Shown here in pieces: positions 41,383 through 49,514 of a stretch of 64,000 nt of DNA. The notes below the pieces were generated by a model. It saw only the letters and a list, made by a program, of their open reading frames with translations, was not told the DNA's origin and did no database searches. The position numbers and the translations under genes are program-made. How positions within the stretch are numbered: position 1 is the stretch's first letter; every line of letters begins with the position of its first letter. The stretch comes from Aminobacter aminovorans (lineage in GTDB: Bacteria > Pseudomonadota > Alphaproteobacteria > Rhizobiales > Rhizobiaceae), in the NCBI RefSeq assembly GCF_900445235.1, contig NZ_UFSM01000001.1, forward strand, positions 2,743,501 through 2,807,500. The letters are read 5' to 3'.

Positions 41383-41760
41383 TCAGTCGGCCTTGGCGAT
41401 GTGCCAGACGCCGCCCTTGCCCTCGCCGGTGACGTCGCCGGCCTTCTTGTCCTGGACGAAGGTGTAGAGTGGCTTACCTTCATAGGCCCACATCTTGGAG
41501 CCGTCGTCGCGGGTGACGACCGTCCAGTCGCCTTCGTCCTTGGCATCGGCCGCAGCCATCAGCGGCGGCCAGTTGACGGCGCAGTCGCCATTGCAGGCCG
41601 ACTTGCCGGCGCTGTCCTTGTCATAGGTGTAGAGCGTCATGCCGTTGGCGTCGGTGTACATCTTGCCGCCGGCGCCTTCGGCGATCTTGGCCGGTTCGGC
41701 GGCGAAGGAGAGGGCTGAACTCGCAAGCAGGAGGGCGAATGCGGACAGTACGGTCTTCAT
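41383..41760 (-). CDS. COG4315-type exported repeat protein
   Basis: This 125-residue protein has a Sec signal (MKTVLSAFALLLASSALSFA). The mature part holds two motifs typical of the PF03640 secreted repeat: MTLYTYDKDSAGKSACNGDCAVNWPP and KPLYTFVQDKKAGDVTGEGKGGVWH. Function unknown. Predicted to be periplasmic. Confidence 0.8.
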   Translation of the reverse strand: MKTVLSAFALLLASSALSFAAEPAKIAEGAGGKMYTDANGMTLYTYDKDSAGKSACNGDCAVNWPPLMAAADAKDEGDWTVVTRDDGSKMWAYEGKPLYTFVQDKKAGDVTGEGKGGVWHIAKAD

Positions 41761-42091
41761 GATGGTTCTCCCTGGGTTGGCCGCAAAATGCCGGCCACAC
41801 GGGCAGTCAACGCTTGCCATCGCCGATCTATTCCCGCCATGAGGCGCAGGAGAGGATTTTTCCAGCACTTGTGGCCGGCGCTTGTAGATTGGCGAAACGC
41901 CGGGTTAGAGTGCCGGCATGTGCGCATTTCATGCTCATACCCCGGCAGCGGACGCCGCATCGAAGCCGTCGCCGCGGACGCGGCACACCGAGCTTCTGCG
42001 GCTTTGCGCGCGCATTGGCTACTCGCCACCCGCCTGAACTCGAATCCGCCCCGGCGCCTGCCGGATCGATTCAAGAGAAAGGCACAAGCCA
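41761..42091. other. Divergent intergenic region before the aminotransferase
   Basis: This 331-base gap separates divergent genes and should hold both promoters. GAGAAAGG near 42078 is the likely ribosome-binding site of the aminotransferase gene. I see no strong palindrome, RNA gene or long open frame. Confidence 0.4.
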
Positions 42092-43471
42092 ATGACTTAT
42101 CAGAACTATTCGCTGAAGCAGCTTCAGCAGATCGACGCCGCGCATCATCTCCACCCGTTCACCGACCACAAGGAACTGCGCGATGCAGGCTCGCGCATGA
42201 TCACCCGCGCCGAAGGGCCGTTCATCTACGATTCGGAAGGAACCGAACTGCTCGACGGCATGGCCGGGCTGTGGTGCGTCAATGTCGGCTACGGCCGTGA
42301 CGAGCTGGCCGAAGCGGCCTACGCCCAGATGAAGGAAATGCCCTATTACAATTCCTTCTTCAAATGCTCGACGCCAACGCCGGTGCTGTTGTCGAAGAAG
42401 CTCGCGGAACTGGCGCCCAGCAACATCAACCAGGTGTTCTACGGTTCGTCGGGTTCGGAATCGAACGACACGGCGCTCCGCCTGGTGCGCCACTACTGGG
42501 CGCTCGAGGGAAAGCCAGAGAAGAACCGTATCATCTCGCGCAAGATGGCCTATCACGGCTCGACCGTCGCCGGCACATCGCTCGGTGGCATGGATGGCAT
42601 GCACCAGCAGCTTGGCGGTGCCGTGCCCAACATCGTCCATGTGATGATGCCCTACGCCTATGAACTGGCGCTACCAGGCGAGAGCGATGATGATTTCGGC
42701 CTGCGCGCCGCCAGGTCGGTCGAGGATGCGATCCTGGAGGCCGGTGCCGACAATGTCGCCGCCTTCATCGGCGAGCCGATCATGGGGGCGGGCGGCGTCA
42801 AGATCCCGCCGGCAAGCTACTGGCCGGAGATCCAGCGCATCTGCCGCAAATATGACGTGCTCCTGATGCTCGACGAGGTTATCACCGGCTACGGACGCAC
42901 CGGCGAGTGGTTTGCGGCCCAGACCTTCGGTATCGAGGCCGACACGATCACCACCGCCAAGGCGCTGACCTCGGGCTACCAGCCGCTGTCGGCGCTGCTG
43001 GTCGGCGATCGTATCGCCTCGACGCTGGTCGAGAAGGGCGGTGAGTTCTATCACGGCTACACCTATTCCGGTCACCCGGTGGCCTGTGCGGTGGCGCTCA
43101 AGAATCTCGAAATCATCGAGCGTGAAGGGCTGGTCGAGCGGGTGAAGACCGACACCGGCCCGTATTTCGCCCAGATGCTCAAGGAGCGCATCGCTCGCCA
43201 CGGCCTCGTCGGCGAAGTCCGTTCGGTGGGCCTGATGGGCGCCATCGAGATCGTCAGGGACAAGGCGACCAAGGAGCGGTTCTCACCCGGCGGCAGTGCC
43301 GCGGTCGTGGTGCGCGACCATGCGATTGCCAACGGCATCATGATGCGCGCGACCGGCGACTCGATGATCCTGTCGCCGCCGCTGATCTGGACCCGCGCCA
43401 CCATCGACATGGCCGGCGACCGTATCTTGAAGGCGCTCGACCTCGCCGAAGCCGATCTCAGCAAAGCCTGA
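42092..43471 (+). CDS. Class III aminotransferase (omega-amino acid:pyruvate type)
   Basis: This 459-residue PLP enzyme has GSSGSESNDTALRLVRHYWA, LLMLDEVITGYGRTGEWFAAQTF and the Schiff-base region ADTITTAKALTSGYQPLSALLVG (catalytic Lys in TTAKAL). The closest general match is with putrescine/omega-amino acid:pyruvate aminotransferases such as SpuC. The amino donor is not set by the sequence. It is followed 52 bases later by an AhpD-like gene. Confidence 0.8.
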   Translation: MTYQNYSLKQLQQIDAAHHLHPFTDHKELRDAGSRMITRAEGPFIYDSEGTELLDGMAGLWCVNVGYGRDELAEAAYAQMKEMPYYNSFFKCSTPTPVLLSKKLAELAPSNINQVFYGSSGSESNDTALRLVRHYWALEGKPEKNRIISRKMAYHGSTVAGTSLGGMDGMHQQLGGAVPNIVHVMMPYAYELALPGESDDDFGLRAARSVEDAILEAGADNVAAFIGEPIMGAGGVKIPPASYWPEIQRICRKYDVLLMLDEVITGYGRTGEWFAAQTFGIEADTITTAKALTSGYQPLSALLVGDRIASTLVEKGGEFYHGYTYSGHPVACAVALKNLEIIEREGLVERVKTDTGPYFAQMLKERIARHGLVGEVRSVGLMGAIEIVRDKATKERFSPGGSAAVVVRDHAIANGIMMRATGDSMILSPPLIWTRATIDMAGDRILKALDLAEADLSKA

Positions 43472-43523
43472 TGCCAGATTGCCGGGCAGGGGATTTCTGC
43501 CCGGCCTACCCCGGGAGCGAACG

Positions 43524-43934
43524 ATGAGCGGCAAGCCGATCGTGCCTTTGATCCAGTATGAGGATGCAAACGAGGCGGTCCGCGCCGTCTATGACGACAT
43601 CATGGCTTTCAGGAAGGTCGACTGGATCAACAATTTCTGGAAGGTGCTGGCGCATGACCCGGCGCTGCTCAAGCGCACCTGGGAGTCGGTGCGCGAGGTG
43701 ATGGCGCCCGGCGCGCTCGATCCGCTGACCAAGGAACTGATCTATATCGCCGTTTCGGCGACCAATGGCTGCGAATATTGCACCTACTCCCATACGGCGG
43801 CGGCGCGCAGCAAAGGCATGAGTGAAGCCCAGCTGATGGAACTGCTCGCTGTCGTCGGCATGGCCAACGAGACAAACCGCCTCGCCAACGGCTTGCGGCC
43901 GCCGGTCGACGTGCAGTTCGAACCAAGGGACTGA
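43524..43934 (+). CDS. AhpD-like carboxymuconolactone decarboxylase family protein
   Basis: This 136-residue helical protein has the CxxCxxxH motif of AhpD-type peroxidase partners (NGCEYCTYSHTAAARSKG, near residues 85-102) with the preceding Glu-rich helix. It may be a thiol-disulfide redox protein. GGGAGCG lies before the ATG. Same strand as the aminotransferase, possibly co-transcribed. Confidence 0.8.
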   Translation: MSGKPIVPLIQYEDANEAVRAVYDDIMAFRKVDWINNFWKVLAHDPALLKRTWESVREVMAPGALDPLTKELIYIAVSATNGCEYCTYSHTAAARSKGMSEAQLMELLAVVGMANETNRLANGLRPPVDVQFEPRD

Positions 43935-43969
43935 GGCGATCGGCTTGTTCATGACAGTGCCGCGGCTTA

Positions 43970-43988
43970 TATTGTGCACTGCACAATA
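43970..43988. promoter_or_regulatory. PhaR-like palindrome
   Basis: TATTGTGCA-C-TGCACAATA is a perfect 9+1+9 palindrome. Its TGC-N3-GCA core is the kind recognised by PhaR regulators of phasin genes in alphaproteobacteria. It ends 42 bases before the next gene's ATG. Confidence 0.65.
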
Positions 43989-44030
43989 AGCTCGCGCGCA
44001 TAATCGCCCGGGCAAACCGGAGTGCGCGAG

Positions 44031-44402
44031 ATGAAGAATAGACGATTGGCAAGGGCCTCGCGCCAATCCGGCGCCATTGCCGGCAATCTGATGCTGGCGC
44101 CGATGGTCATGGCGATGCGGTTGCCGATGATGGCGACCGAAGCGCGCAAGGGTGGGCCGCTGCAAGGCGAAAGCCTGGCGGCTGTAACCGAAAAGACGAC
44201 CGCCATGGCCGAAGGCATGGTGGCGGCGCAGATATCCTACTTCCAGTCGGCGCTGCAGTTCTGGCCGGAAGTGCTGTCGGGCCGCACGCCATCGGTGCTG
44301 AACGGCGTTGCCGCGCAAAAGTCGGTTGCAGCCGCGTTGAAGCCGGCTAGCAAGCGCGTGCGCGCCAATTTTCGCCGGCTGGCGACGAAATCCGGGACAT
44401 GA
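44031..44402 (+). CDS. Phasin-like small helical protein
   Basis: This 123-residue protein (MKNRRLARASRQSGAIAGNLMLAPMVMAMRLPMMATEARKGGPLQG...) has a basic N-terminus and a long amphipathic helical part (AAVTEKTTAMAEGMVAAQISYFQSALQFWPEVLSG, about 49-83) and a basic C-terminal end. The pattern is like phasins that coat polyhydroxyalkanoate granules, and the upstream PhaR-like palindrome supports this. No family profile could be checked. A strong terminator follows. Confidence 0.55.
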   Translation: MKNRRLARASRQSGAIAGNLMLAPMVMAMRLPMMATEARKGGPLQGESLAAVTEKTTAMAEGMVAAQISYFQSALQFWPEVLSGRTPSVLNGVAAQKSVAAALKPASKRVRANFRRLATKSGT

Positions 44403-44420
44403 GGGGTGGGCACAACGCAA

Positions 44421-44450
44421 AAACCGCGTCCCGGACGGGAACGCGGCTTT
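44421..44450 (+). terminator. Terminator after the phasin-like gene
   Basis: CCGCGT-CCC (44424-44432) pairs with GGG-A-ACGCGG (44437-44446), with a bulged A, flanked by AAAAA before and CTTT after. Confidence 0.65.
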
Positions 44451-44459
44451 GCCACTATT

Positions 44460-44630
44460 ACGCATGGCCCTTCGCGACGCTTGACCAGCGAAGGTTTACA
44501 GCTCCGGTACGCGAGACCTGATCCGGAGCCAGAGGCGGCTGCGAAGCCCGCCCTTGCAAACCGTTTTAGCTGGACATCGTTACCGCGTGGTTATCGAGAG
44601 CTTAAGCAAACCTAAATTTTGAACTTTTTT
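44460..44630. ncRNA. Possible structured RNA of unknown family
   Basis: Three short stems lie in a row: CCTTCGC with GCGAAGG (about 44470-44494), CTCCGG with CCGGAG (about 44502-44530), and GGCGG with CCGCC (about 44536-44554). An AT-rich end (TTGAACTTTTTTGG) follows. No open frame has a ribosome-binding site. It is not tmRNA. Only the stems support this call. Confidence 0.3.
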
Positions 44631-44637
44631 GGATTAA

Positions 44638-45522
44638 TCAGGCCGCTTCGCCACGCAGGAACCTGATGATGCCGGAGAAGTCCGTGCCGCCATTGCCGAG
44701 AGCCGTGAACAGGGCATAGAGCTGGGTTGCCTCGGCACCGAGCGGGGTGACGGCACCGGCCTGCTGCGCCGCTTCCTGCGACAGCTTCAGGTCCTTCAGC
44801 ATCAGGGCTGCGGCAAAGCCGGGCTGGTAGTCGCGGTTGGCCGGCGAATTGGGCACCGGGCCGGGGACCGGGCAATAGGACGTCAGCGACCAGCACTGGC
44901 CCGAGGAGGTCGAGGCGACGTCAAACAGCGCCTGATGCGACAGGCCGAGCTTTTCAGCGAGCACGAAGGCTTCGGCAACGCCGATCATCGAAATGCCGAG
45001 GATCATGTTGTTGCAGATCTTGGCTGCCTGGCCGGCGCCGGCGTCGCCGCAATGGACGATGCGCCCGGCCATCGGCTCGAGCACCGGCTCGGCCACGTCG
45101 AACGCCGCCTGCGCGCCGCCGGCCATGAAGGTCAATGTGCCGGCCGCAGCACCGCCGGTGCCGCCCGAGACCGGCGCGTCTACCGACAGCAGGCCATTGC
45201 TGGCAGCAATCGCATGTGCCTTGCGGGCTGAATCGACGTCGATGGTCGAGGAATCGATGAGCAGCGCGCCCTTCTTCAGCTTCGGCGCGATGTCCTCATA
45301 GACCGTAAGCACATGCTTGCCGGCGGGCAGCATGGTGATGACCACATCGGCGTCCTTGGCGGTGGCGGCGGCATTGGCCATGACGGTGACGCCGTTGTTG
45401 CGCGCGGTCTCGAGATGCTCGGGCATCAGGTCGAAGCCGAGCACCGCGTGGCCGGCCTTGACGAGATTGGCGGCCATGGGGTTGCCCATGTTGCCCAGTC
45501 CGATGAAGGCGATGGTGGTCAT
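44638..45522 (-). CDS. mmsB: 3-hydroxyisobutyrate dehydrogenase
   Basis: This 294-residue protein has an N-terminal NAD-binding motif (FIGLGNMGNPMAANLVKAGH), the family motif DAPVSGGTGGAAAGTLTFMAGG, and the catalytic Lys region (GDAGAGQAAKICNNMILGISMIGVAEAF). It oxidises 3-hydroxyisobutyrate in valine breakdown. Upstream on the same strand is an acyl-CoA dehydrogenase of the type that acts earlier in the same pathway, so the pair forms part of valine catabolism. The gap between them (45523-45625) is G-rich on the plus strand. Confidence 0.9.
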   Translation of the reverse strand: MTTIAFIGLGNMGNPMAANLVKAGHAVLGFDLMPEHLETARNNGVTVMANAAATAKDADVVITMLPAGKHVLTVYEDIAPKLKKGALLIDSSTIDVDSARKAHAIAASNGLLSVDAPVSGGTGGAAAGTLTFMAGGAQAAFDVAEPVLEPMAGRIVHCGDAGAGQAAKICNNMILGISMIGVAEAFVLAEKLGLSHQALFDVASTSSGQCWSLTSYCPVPGPVPNSPANRDYQPGFAAALMLKDLKLSQEAAQQAGAVTPLGAEATQLYALFTALGNGGTDFSGIIRFLRGEAA

Positions 45523-45539
45523 TGGTTGGTTCCTCCAGT

Positions 45540-45578
45540 GGGAAGGGAGTAGGGCGGTAGGGAGTAAGGGAACAGGGG
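45540..45578 (+). other. G-tract-rich stretch, possible G-quadruplex
   Basis: Six G-tracts of three or more (at 45540, 45545, 45552, 45560, 45568, 45575) with loops of 2-5 bases occur on the plus strand, the template strand for the flanking genes. This fits a G-quadruplex motif. Confidence 0.4.
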
Positions 45579-45625
45579 ACAAGGCAGTGGGGCAATGGGA
45601 GTGCCCCCCTACTGTCCTCGAACTG

Positions 45626-46801
45626 CTACTTGCCGATCAGATGCCTGGCGATGATGACACGCATGATCTCGTTGGTGCCTTCGAGGATCTGGTGGACCCT
45701 GAGGTCACGCACCAGCTTCTCGATGCCATAGTCGTGCAGATAGCCATAGCCGCCGAGCAGCTGCAGCGCGTCGTTGGCAATGTCGAAGCCGGTGTCGGTG
45801 ACGAAACGCTTGGCCATGGCCGACCATTTCGAGGCGTCGTGCGCCTTGCGGTCGAGCCTGGATGCGGCGGCATAGAGGAACAGGCGGGCGGCCTGGAGCT
45901 CGGTTTCCATGTCGGCGAGGCGGAACTGCAGCGCCTGGAAGCGGTCGATGGTCTGGCCGAAGGCCTTGCGCTCGGCGGTGTAGGCCAGCGCCTTGTCCAG
46001 CGCCGACTGGGCGCCGCCGACCGAGCAGGCGGCAATGTTGAGCCTGCCGCCGTCGAGGCCAGCCATGGCGATGCCGAAGCCGGCACCTTCGGTGGAAAGC
46101 AGGTTTTCGGCCGGCACCTTGCAATCGTCGAAGATGACCTGGCGGGTCGACTGCATATGCCAGCCCATCTTGTGCTCGTTGGCGCCGAAGGACAGGCCGG
46201 GCGCATCCTTGGGGATGACCAGCGTCGAAATGCCCTTGGGGCCGTCGGCACCGGTGCGGACCATGGCGACATAGACGTCGCTGTCGCCGGCACCCGAGAT
46301 GAACTGCTTGGTGCCGTTGACGACGAAGTCGCTGCCGTTGCCGCCGCTGCGTACCGCTTTGGTCTTGAGTGCTGCGGCGTCCGAACCGGAACCCGGCTCG
46401 GTCAGGCAATAGCTGGCGAGCCATTCCATCGATGTCAGCCTGGGCAGGAGACGCTGGCGCTGCTCCTCGTTGCCGAAGCGGTCGATCATCGACGCGGCCA
46501 TGTTGTGGATCGAGATGAAGGACGAGAAGCCCGGGCAGGCATGTGCCAGCTGTTCGAAAACCAGCACGGCGTCGAGACGGGTGAGGGCGGAGCCGCCGAC
46601 ATCTTCCTTGACGTAGAGGCCGCCGAAGCCGAGCTGGCCGGTTTGGCGGATGACGTCTTCGGGGAAGTGCTTGGCCTTGTCCCATTCAAGGGCAAAGGGC
46701 GCCACCTTCTCGGCGGCGAAACTGCCCGCCATTTCGCGGATGGCCAGCTGATCTTCATTGAGCTCAAACTGACCGGCGGTCGCATCGATTGCGGCGTCCA
46801 T
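45626..46801 (-). CDS. Acyl-CoA dehydrogenase (isobutyryl-CoA type)
   Basis: This 391-residue flavoprotein has the acyl-CoA dehydrogenase pattern: LASYCLTEPGSGSDAAALKTKA, GISTLVIPKDAPGLSFGANEHKMGWHMQSTRQVIFDDCKVPAENLL, and LQLLGGYGYLHDYGIEKLVRDLRVHQILEGTNEIMRVIIARHL with the C-terminal Gly-rich FAD/acyl site. The neighbouring mmsB gene indicates isobutyryl-CoA as substrate. The ATG at 46801 gives a normal family start; the longer frame has no support. Confidence 0.85.
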   Translation of the reverse strand: MDAAIDATAGQFELNEDQLAIREMAGSFAAEKVAPFALEWDKAKHFPEDVIRQTGQLGFGGLYVKEDVGGSALTRLDAVLVFEQLAHACPGFSSFISIHNMAASMIDRFGNEEQRQRLLPRLTSMEWLASYCLTEPGSGSDAAALKTKAVRSGGNGSDFVVNGTKQFISGAGDSDVYVAMVRTGADGPKGISTLVIPKDAPGLSFGANEHKMGWHMQSTRQVIFDDCKVPAENLLSTEGAGFGIAMAGLDGGRLNIAACSVGGAQSALDKALAYTAERKAFGQTIDRFQALQFRLADMETELQAARLFLYAAASRLDRKAHDASKWSAMAKRFVTDTGFDIANDALQLLGGYGYLHDYGIEKLVRDLRVHQILEGTNEIMRVIIARHLIGK

Positions 46802-46919
46802 GTCGGCCTCCCTGTCGTTTTTTTGGCTATGCGCGGGGCTCAATCTAGACCAATGATGCGGCCGCGCAACCCGACCTTCAACAGAGCGGCTGTGCGCAAA
46901 TGCATGGGCGAGAACGAAC

Positions 46920-47537
46920 GTGGCGACAAATTTTGATGGGCTGCTGCAGGCCTTCAGAGGTTTTCTCGAGGCAACCGATTCGGTGACGCCAGTGGGCGAA
47001 TTCCTCGGCGACATCGACTGGGACATGCCTGTGCGTCCGTTGAAGCCGCATGCTGTCGCGTGCGCACGCCTTCTCGACCGCGCCGTCGAATTGGCTACGG
47101 CCGGCTGCCGTCCCTTGGCTGAGCTTGTGGTGCGGCATCGCGGCGAACTGCACTGGGGCCAGACCTACACGGCGGCGGATTTCGGGCAGCGCTTCCTCGA
47201 CAATTACGGCTGGGTGGAGATGTTCGGCACGCGCGGCCACTATGCCAACGACACGGTGGCGGGCGGCTTCCTCGTGCTTGGCCCTGATGTCGAATATCCC
47301 GACCACCACCACCTTGCCGAAGAGATCTACATCCCGCTGACCGGCGGCACGGCGTGGCGAATGGGCGATGCGCCGTTCGGCCCGCGCGATGCAGGAGAAG
47401 TGATCCACCACGCCGCCAATGTGAACCACGCCATGCGCACCGGCGGCGAGCCGCTGCTCGCGCTCTATCTCTGGCGCGGCGGGCCGCTGGCGGCCAAGTC
47501 GACGGTTTCAGGAACAGCCGCTGGCGGAAGGGCCTGA
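46920..47537 (+). CDS. DddQ/DddL-class cupin (DMSP lyase family)
   Basis: This 205-residue protein has a C-terminal cupin: EYPDHHHLAEEIYIPLTGG, then VIHHAANVNHAMRTGGEPLLALYLWRG. The metal ligands reported for DddQ (His125, Glu129, Tyr131, His163, from memory) match His131, Glu135, Tyr137 and His170, and Tyr126 fits Tyr120. Family members cleave DMSP, though many homologues are untested. The start is a GTG; no in-frame ATG is near. Its stop is 3 bases before cobQ, so the two are co-transcribed. Confidence 0.75.
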   Translation: MATNFDGLLQAFRGFLEATDSVTPVGEFLGDIDWDMPVRPLKPHAVACARLLDRAVELATAGCRPLAELVVRHRGELHWGQTYTAADFGQRFLDNYGWVEMFGTRGHYANDTVAGGFLVLGPDVEYPDHHHLAEEIYIPLTGGTAWRMGDAPFGPRDAGEVIHHAANVNHAMRTGGEPLLALYLWRGGPLAAKSTVSGTAAGGRA

Positions 47538-47540
47538 ACC

Positions 47541-49010
47541 ATGGCCAAGGCGATCATGCTCCAGGGCACCGGCTCGGATGTCGGCAAAACAGTGCTGGTG
47601 GCCGGCCTGTGCCGGGCGGCGCGCAATCGCGGCATGCAGGTCCGGCCATTCAAGCCGCAGAACATGTCGAACAATGCCGCGGTCGCCGACATTCCCGGCG
47701 CGGCAGGCGGCGGCGAGATAGGCCGCGCGCAGTGGCTTCAGGCGATAGCCTGCGGGGTCAAGCCGTCGATCCACATGAACCCGGTGCTGCTCAAGCCGCA
47801 GAGCGACATCGGCAGCCAGATCGTGGTGCAGGGCAAGGTCTTCGGTTACGCCAAGGCGCGCGATTATCAGGAACTGAAGCCCAAGCTGATGGGCGCGGTG
47901 CTCGATTCCTGGCAGAAACTGGGCGAGGGCGCCGAGCTGATCGTCGTCGAGGGCGCCGGTTCGCCGGCCGAGATCAACCTGCGCCCGCGCGATATCGCCA
48001 ATATGGGCTTCGCCACCCGCGCCGGCGTGCCCGTCATCCTCGTCGGCGATATCGATCGCGGCGGGGTCATCGCCTCGGTTGCCGGCACGCATCTGATCCT
48101 GCCGGAAGACGATCGGCGTATGATCGTCGGCTATCTGATCAACAAGTTCCGCGGCGATGCCAGCCTGTTCGACGACGGCATCAAGGCAATCGGGCATTTC
48201 ACCGGCTGGCCATGCTTCGGCGTCGTGCCGTGGCTCAAGGCGGCAGCGCTGCTGCCTTCGGAGGATTCGGTGATCCTCGAAAGGCTGGCGGGCGGGGAAG
48301 AGCGGGCGCTCAAGGTTGCCGTGCCGATGCTCGGCCGCATCGCCAATTTCGACGATCTCGACCCGCTGCGTGCCGAACCGCAGGTCGAAGTGGTTTTCGT
48401 GCCGCCGGGGCAGCGGCTGCCCGAGGATGCCGGGCTGGTCGTCATTCCGGGGTCGAAATCGACGATCGGCGACCTGCTGCTGTTCCGCGAAAATGGCTGG
48501 GACCGCGACCTCGAGGCACATCGCCGGCGCGGCGGTCATGTCGTCGGCATCTGCGGCGGTTACCAGATGCTCGGCCGTATTGTGCACGACCCGCTGGGCA
48601 TCGAAGGCAGCGTGACGCGCGCCGAAGGTCTCGGTCTGCTCGACGTCGAGACGGTGATGGCGCCGGAAAAGACCGTGCGCAATGTCGAGGCGCGCTCGGT
48701 GCGCTATGGCGAGCCACTGTCCGGCTACGAAATCCATCTGGGCAAGACCACGGGCGCCGATTGCGTCAGGCCGACAGCCGTCATCAACGGCGTCGATGAT
48801 GGTGCGACCTCGGCCGACGGCAAGGTGTTCGGCACCTATATGCACGGCCTGTTCGGCGCCGACGGTTTCCGCGGGCGGTTCCTCGAAAGTCTTGGCATCA
48901 GGGGCGGCGGCATCGACTACCGCGCCGAAGTCGAGCGCGCCCTCGACGAGATTGCCGAACAGCTCGAACGCCACCTCGACTGCGACGCGATTTTTGCTGC
49001 CGCGCGCTGA
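47541..49010 (+). CDS. cobQ: Cobyric acid synthase
   Basis: This 489-residue protein has an N-terminal dethiobiotin-synthetase-like ATP site (IMLQGTGSDVGKTVLVAGLCRAARNRG), the NNAAV and VVEGAGSPAEINL motifs, and a C-terminal class I glutamine amidotransferase domain with nucleophile Cys in GHVVGICGGYQMLG and His in GTYMHGLFG. It amidates cobyrinic acid diamide in cobalamin synthesis. Other cobalamin genes are not in the window. Its presence here is of interest because several nearby enzymes need a corrinoid. Confidence 0.95.
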   Translation: MAKAIMLQGTGSDVGKTVLVAGLCRAARNRGMQVRPFKPQNMSNNAAVADIPGAAGGGEIGRAQWLQAIACGVKPSIHMNPVLLKPQSDIGSQIVVQGKVFGYAKARDYQELKPKLMGAVLDSWQKLGEGAELIVVEGAGSPAEINLRPRDIANMGFATRAGVPVILVGDIDRGGVIASVAGTHLILPEDDRRMIVGYLINKFRGDASLFDDGIKAIGHFTGWPCFGVVPWLKAAALLPSEDSVILERLAGGEERALKVAVPMLGRIANFDDLDPLRAEPQVEVVFVPPGQRLPEDAGLVVIPGSKSTIGDLLLFRENGWDRDLEAHRRRGGHVVGICGGYQMLGRIVHDPLGIEGSVTRAEGLGLLDVETVMAPEKTVRNVEARSVRYGEPLSGYEIHLGKTTGADCVRPTAVINGVDDGATSADGKVFGTYMHGLFGADGFRGRFLESLGIRGGGIDYRAEVERALDEIAEQLERHLDCDAIFAAAR

Positions 49011-49016
49011 AGTTTG

Positions 49017-49436
49017 TCAGGCGGCCGGTTCGCCTGCTTTCGGCCAGTAGGTGCCGACACTCCAGACATTGCCCTCGGGGTCGCGGCAGATGAACTCGCG
49101 GCTGCCGTAAGCGCGATCGGTGAGTTGCTGGACGATATCGGCGCCTGCCGCCTTGGCCCTGGCATGGACGACGTCGACATCTTCGACCGCCAGATAGATG
49201 GCCTTGCCGCCATTGTGGCCGGGTTCGCCAACGATGGCGCCGAAGGCATCGGCGCGAGACGACCCGATCATGATCATCGACGATCCGAGCCCGAGTTCGG
49301 CGTGACCGACGTCGGCGCCGTCCATGTATTTGGCATGGACGAGAAAGCCGAAGGCTGTTGCGAGCCAGTCAATCATGGCGGCGGCATTGGCGTAGCGCAG
49401 CGTCGGGAATATGCGGGGAGCTTCCGGGGTAGGCAT
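49017..49436 (-). CDS. VOC-family protein
   Basis: This 139-residue protein has the glyoxalase/dioxygenase fold: TLRYANAAAMIDWLATAFGF, HAELGLGSSMIMIGSS, IYLAVEDVDVVHARAKAAGADIVQQLTDRAYGSREFICRDPEGNVWSVG. AGGAGG lies upstream. The AraC gene upstream on the same strand probably controls it. Substrate unknown. Confidence 0.85.
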   Translation of the reverse strand: MPTPEAPRIFPTLRYANAAAMIDWLATAFGFLVHAKYMDGADVGHAELGLGSSMIMIGSSRADAFGAIVGEPGHNGGKAIYLAVEDVDVVHARAKAAGADIVQQLTDRAYGSREFICRDPEGNVWSVGTYWPKAGEPAA

Positions 49437-49514
49437 CTGGCGCCTCCTGTGGCGTTGAACGATCACCCAGTGTGGCCGCGTGCCTGATGGCGGTATTGAA
49501 CAAATGTAACCGGC

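Noticed and set aside
44456..44620. tmRNA or 6S RNA
   Set aside because: No tRNA-like ends or tag frame for tmRNA and no 6S open-bubble layout; kept only as a possible structured RNA.
46878..47429. Minus-strand frame over the cupin gene
   Set aside because: The plus strand has a clear cupin motif and couples to cobQ.
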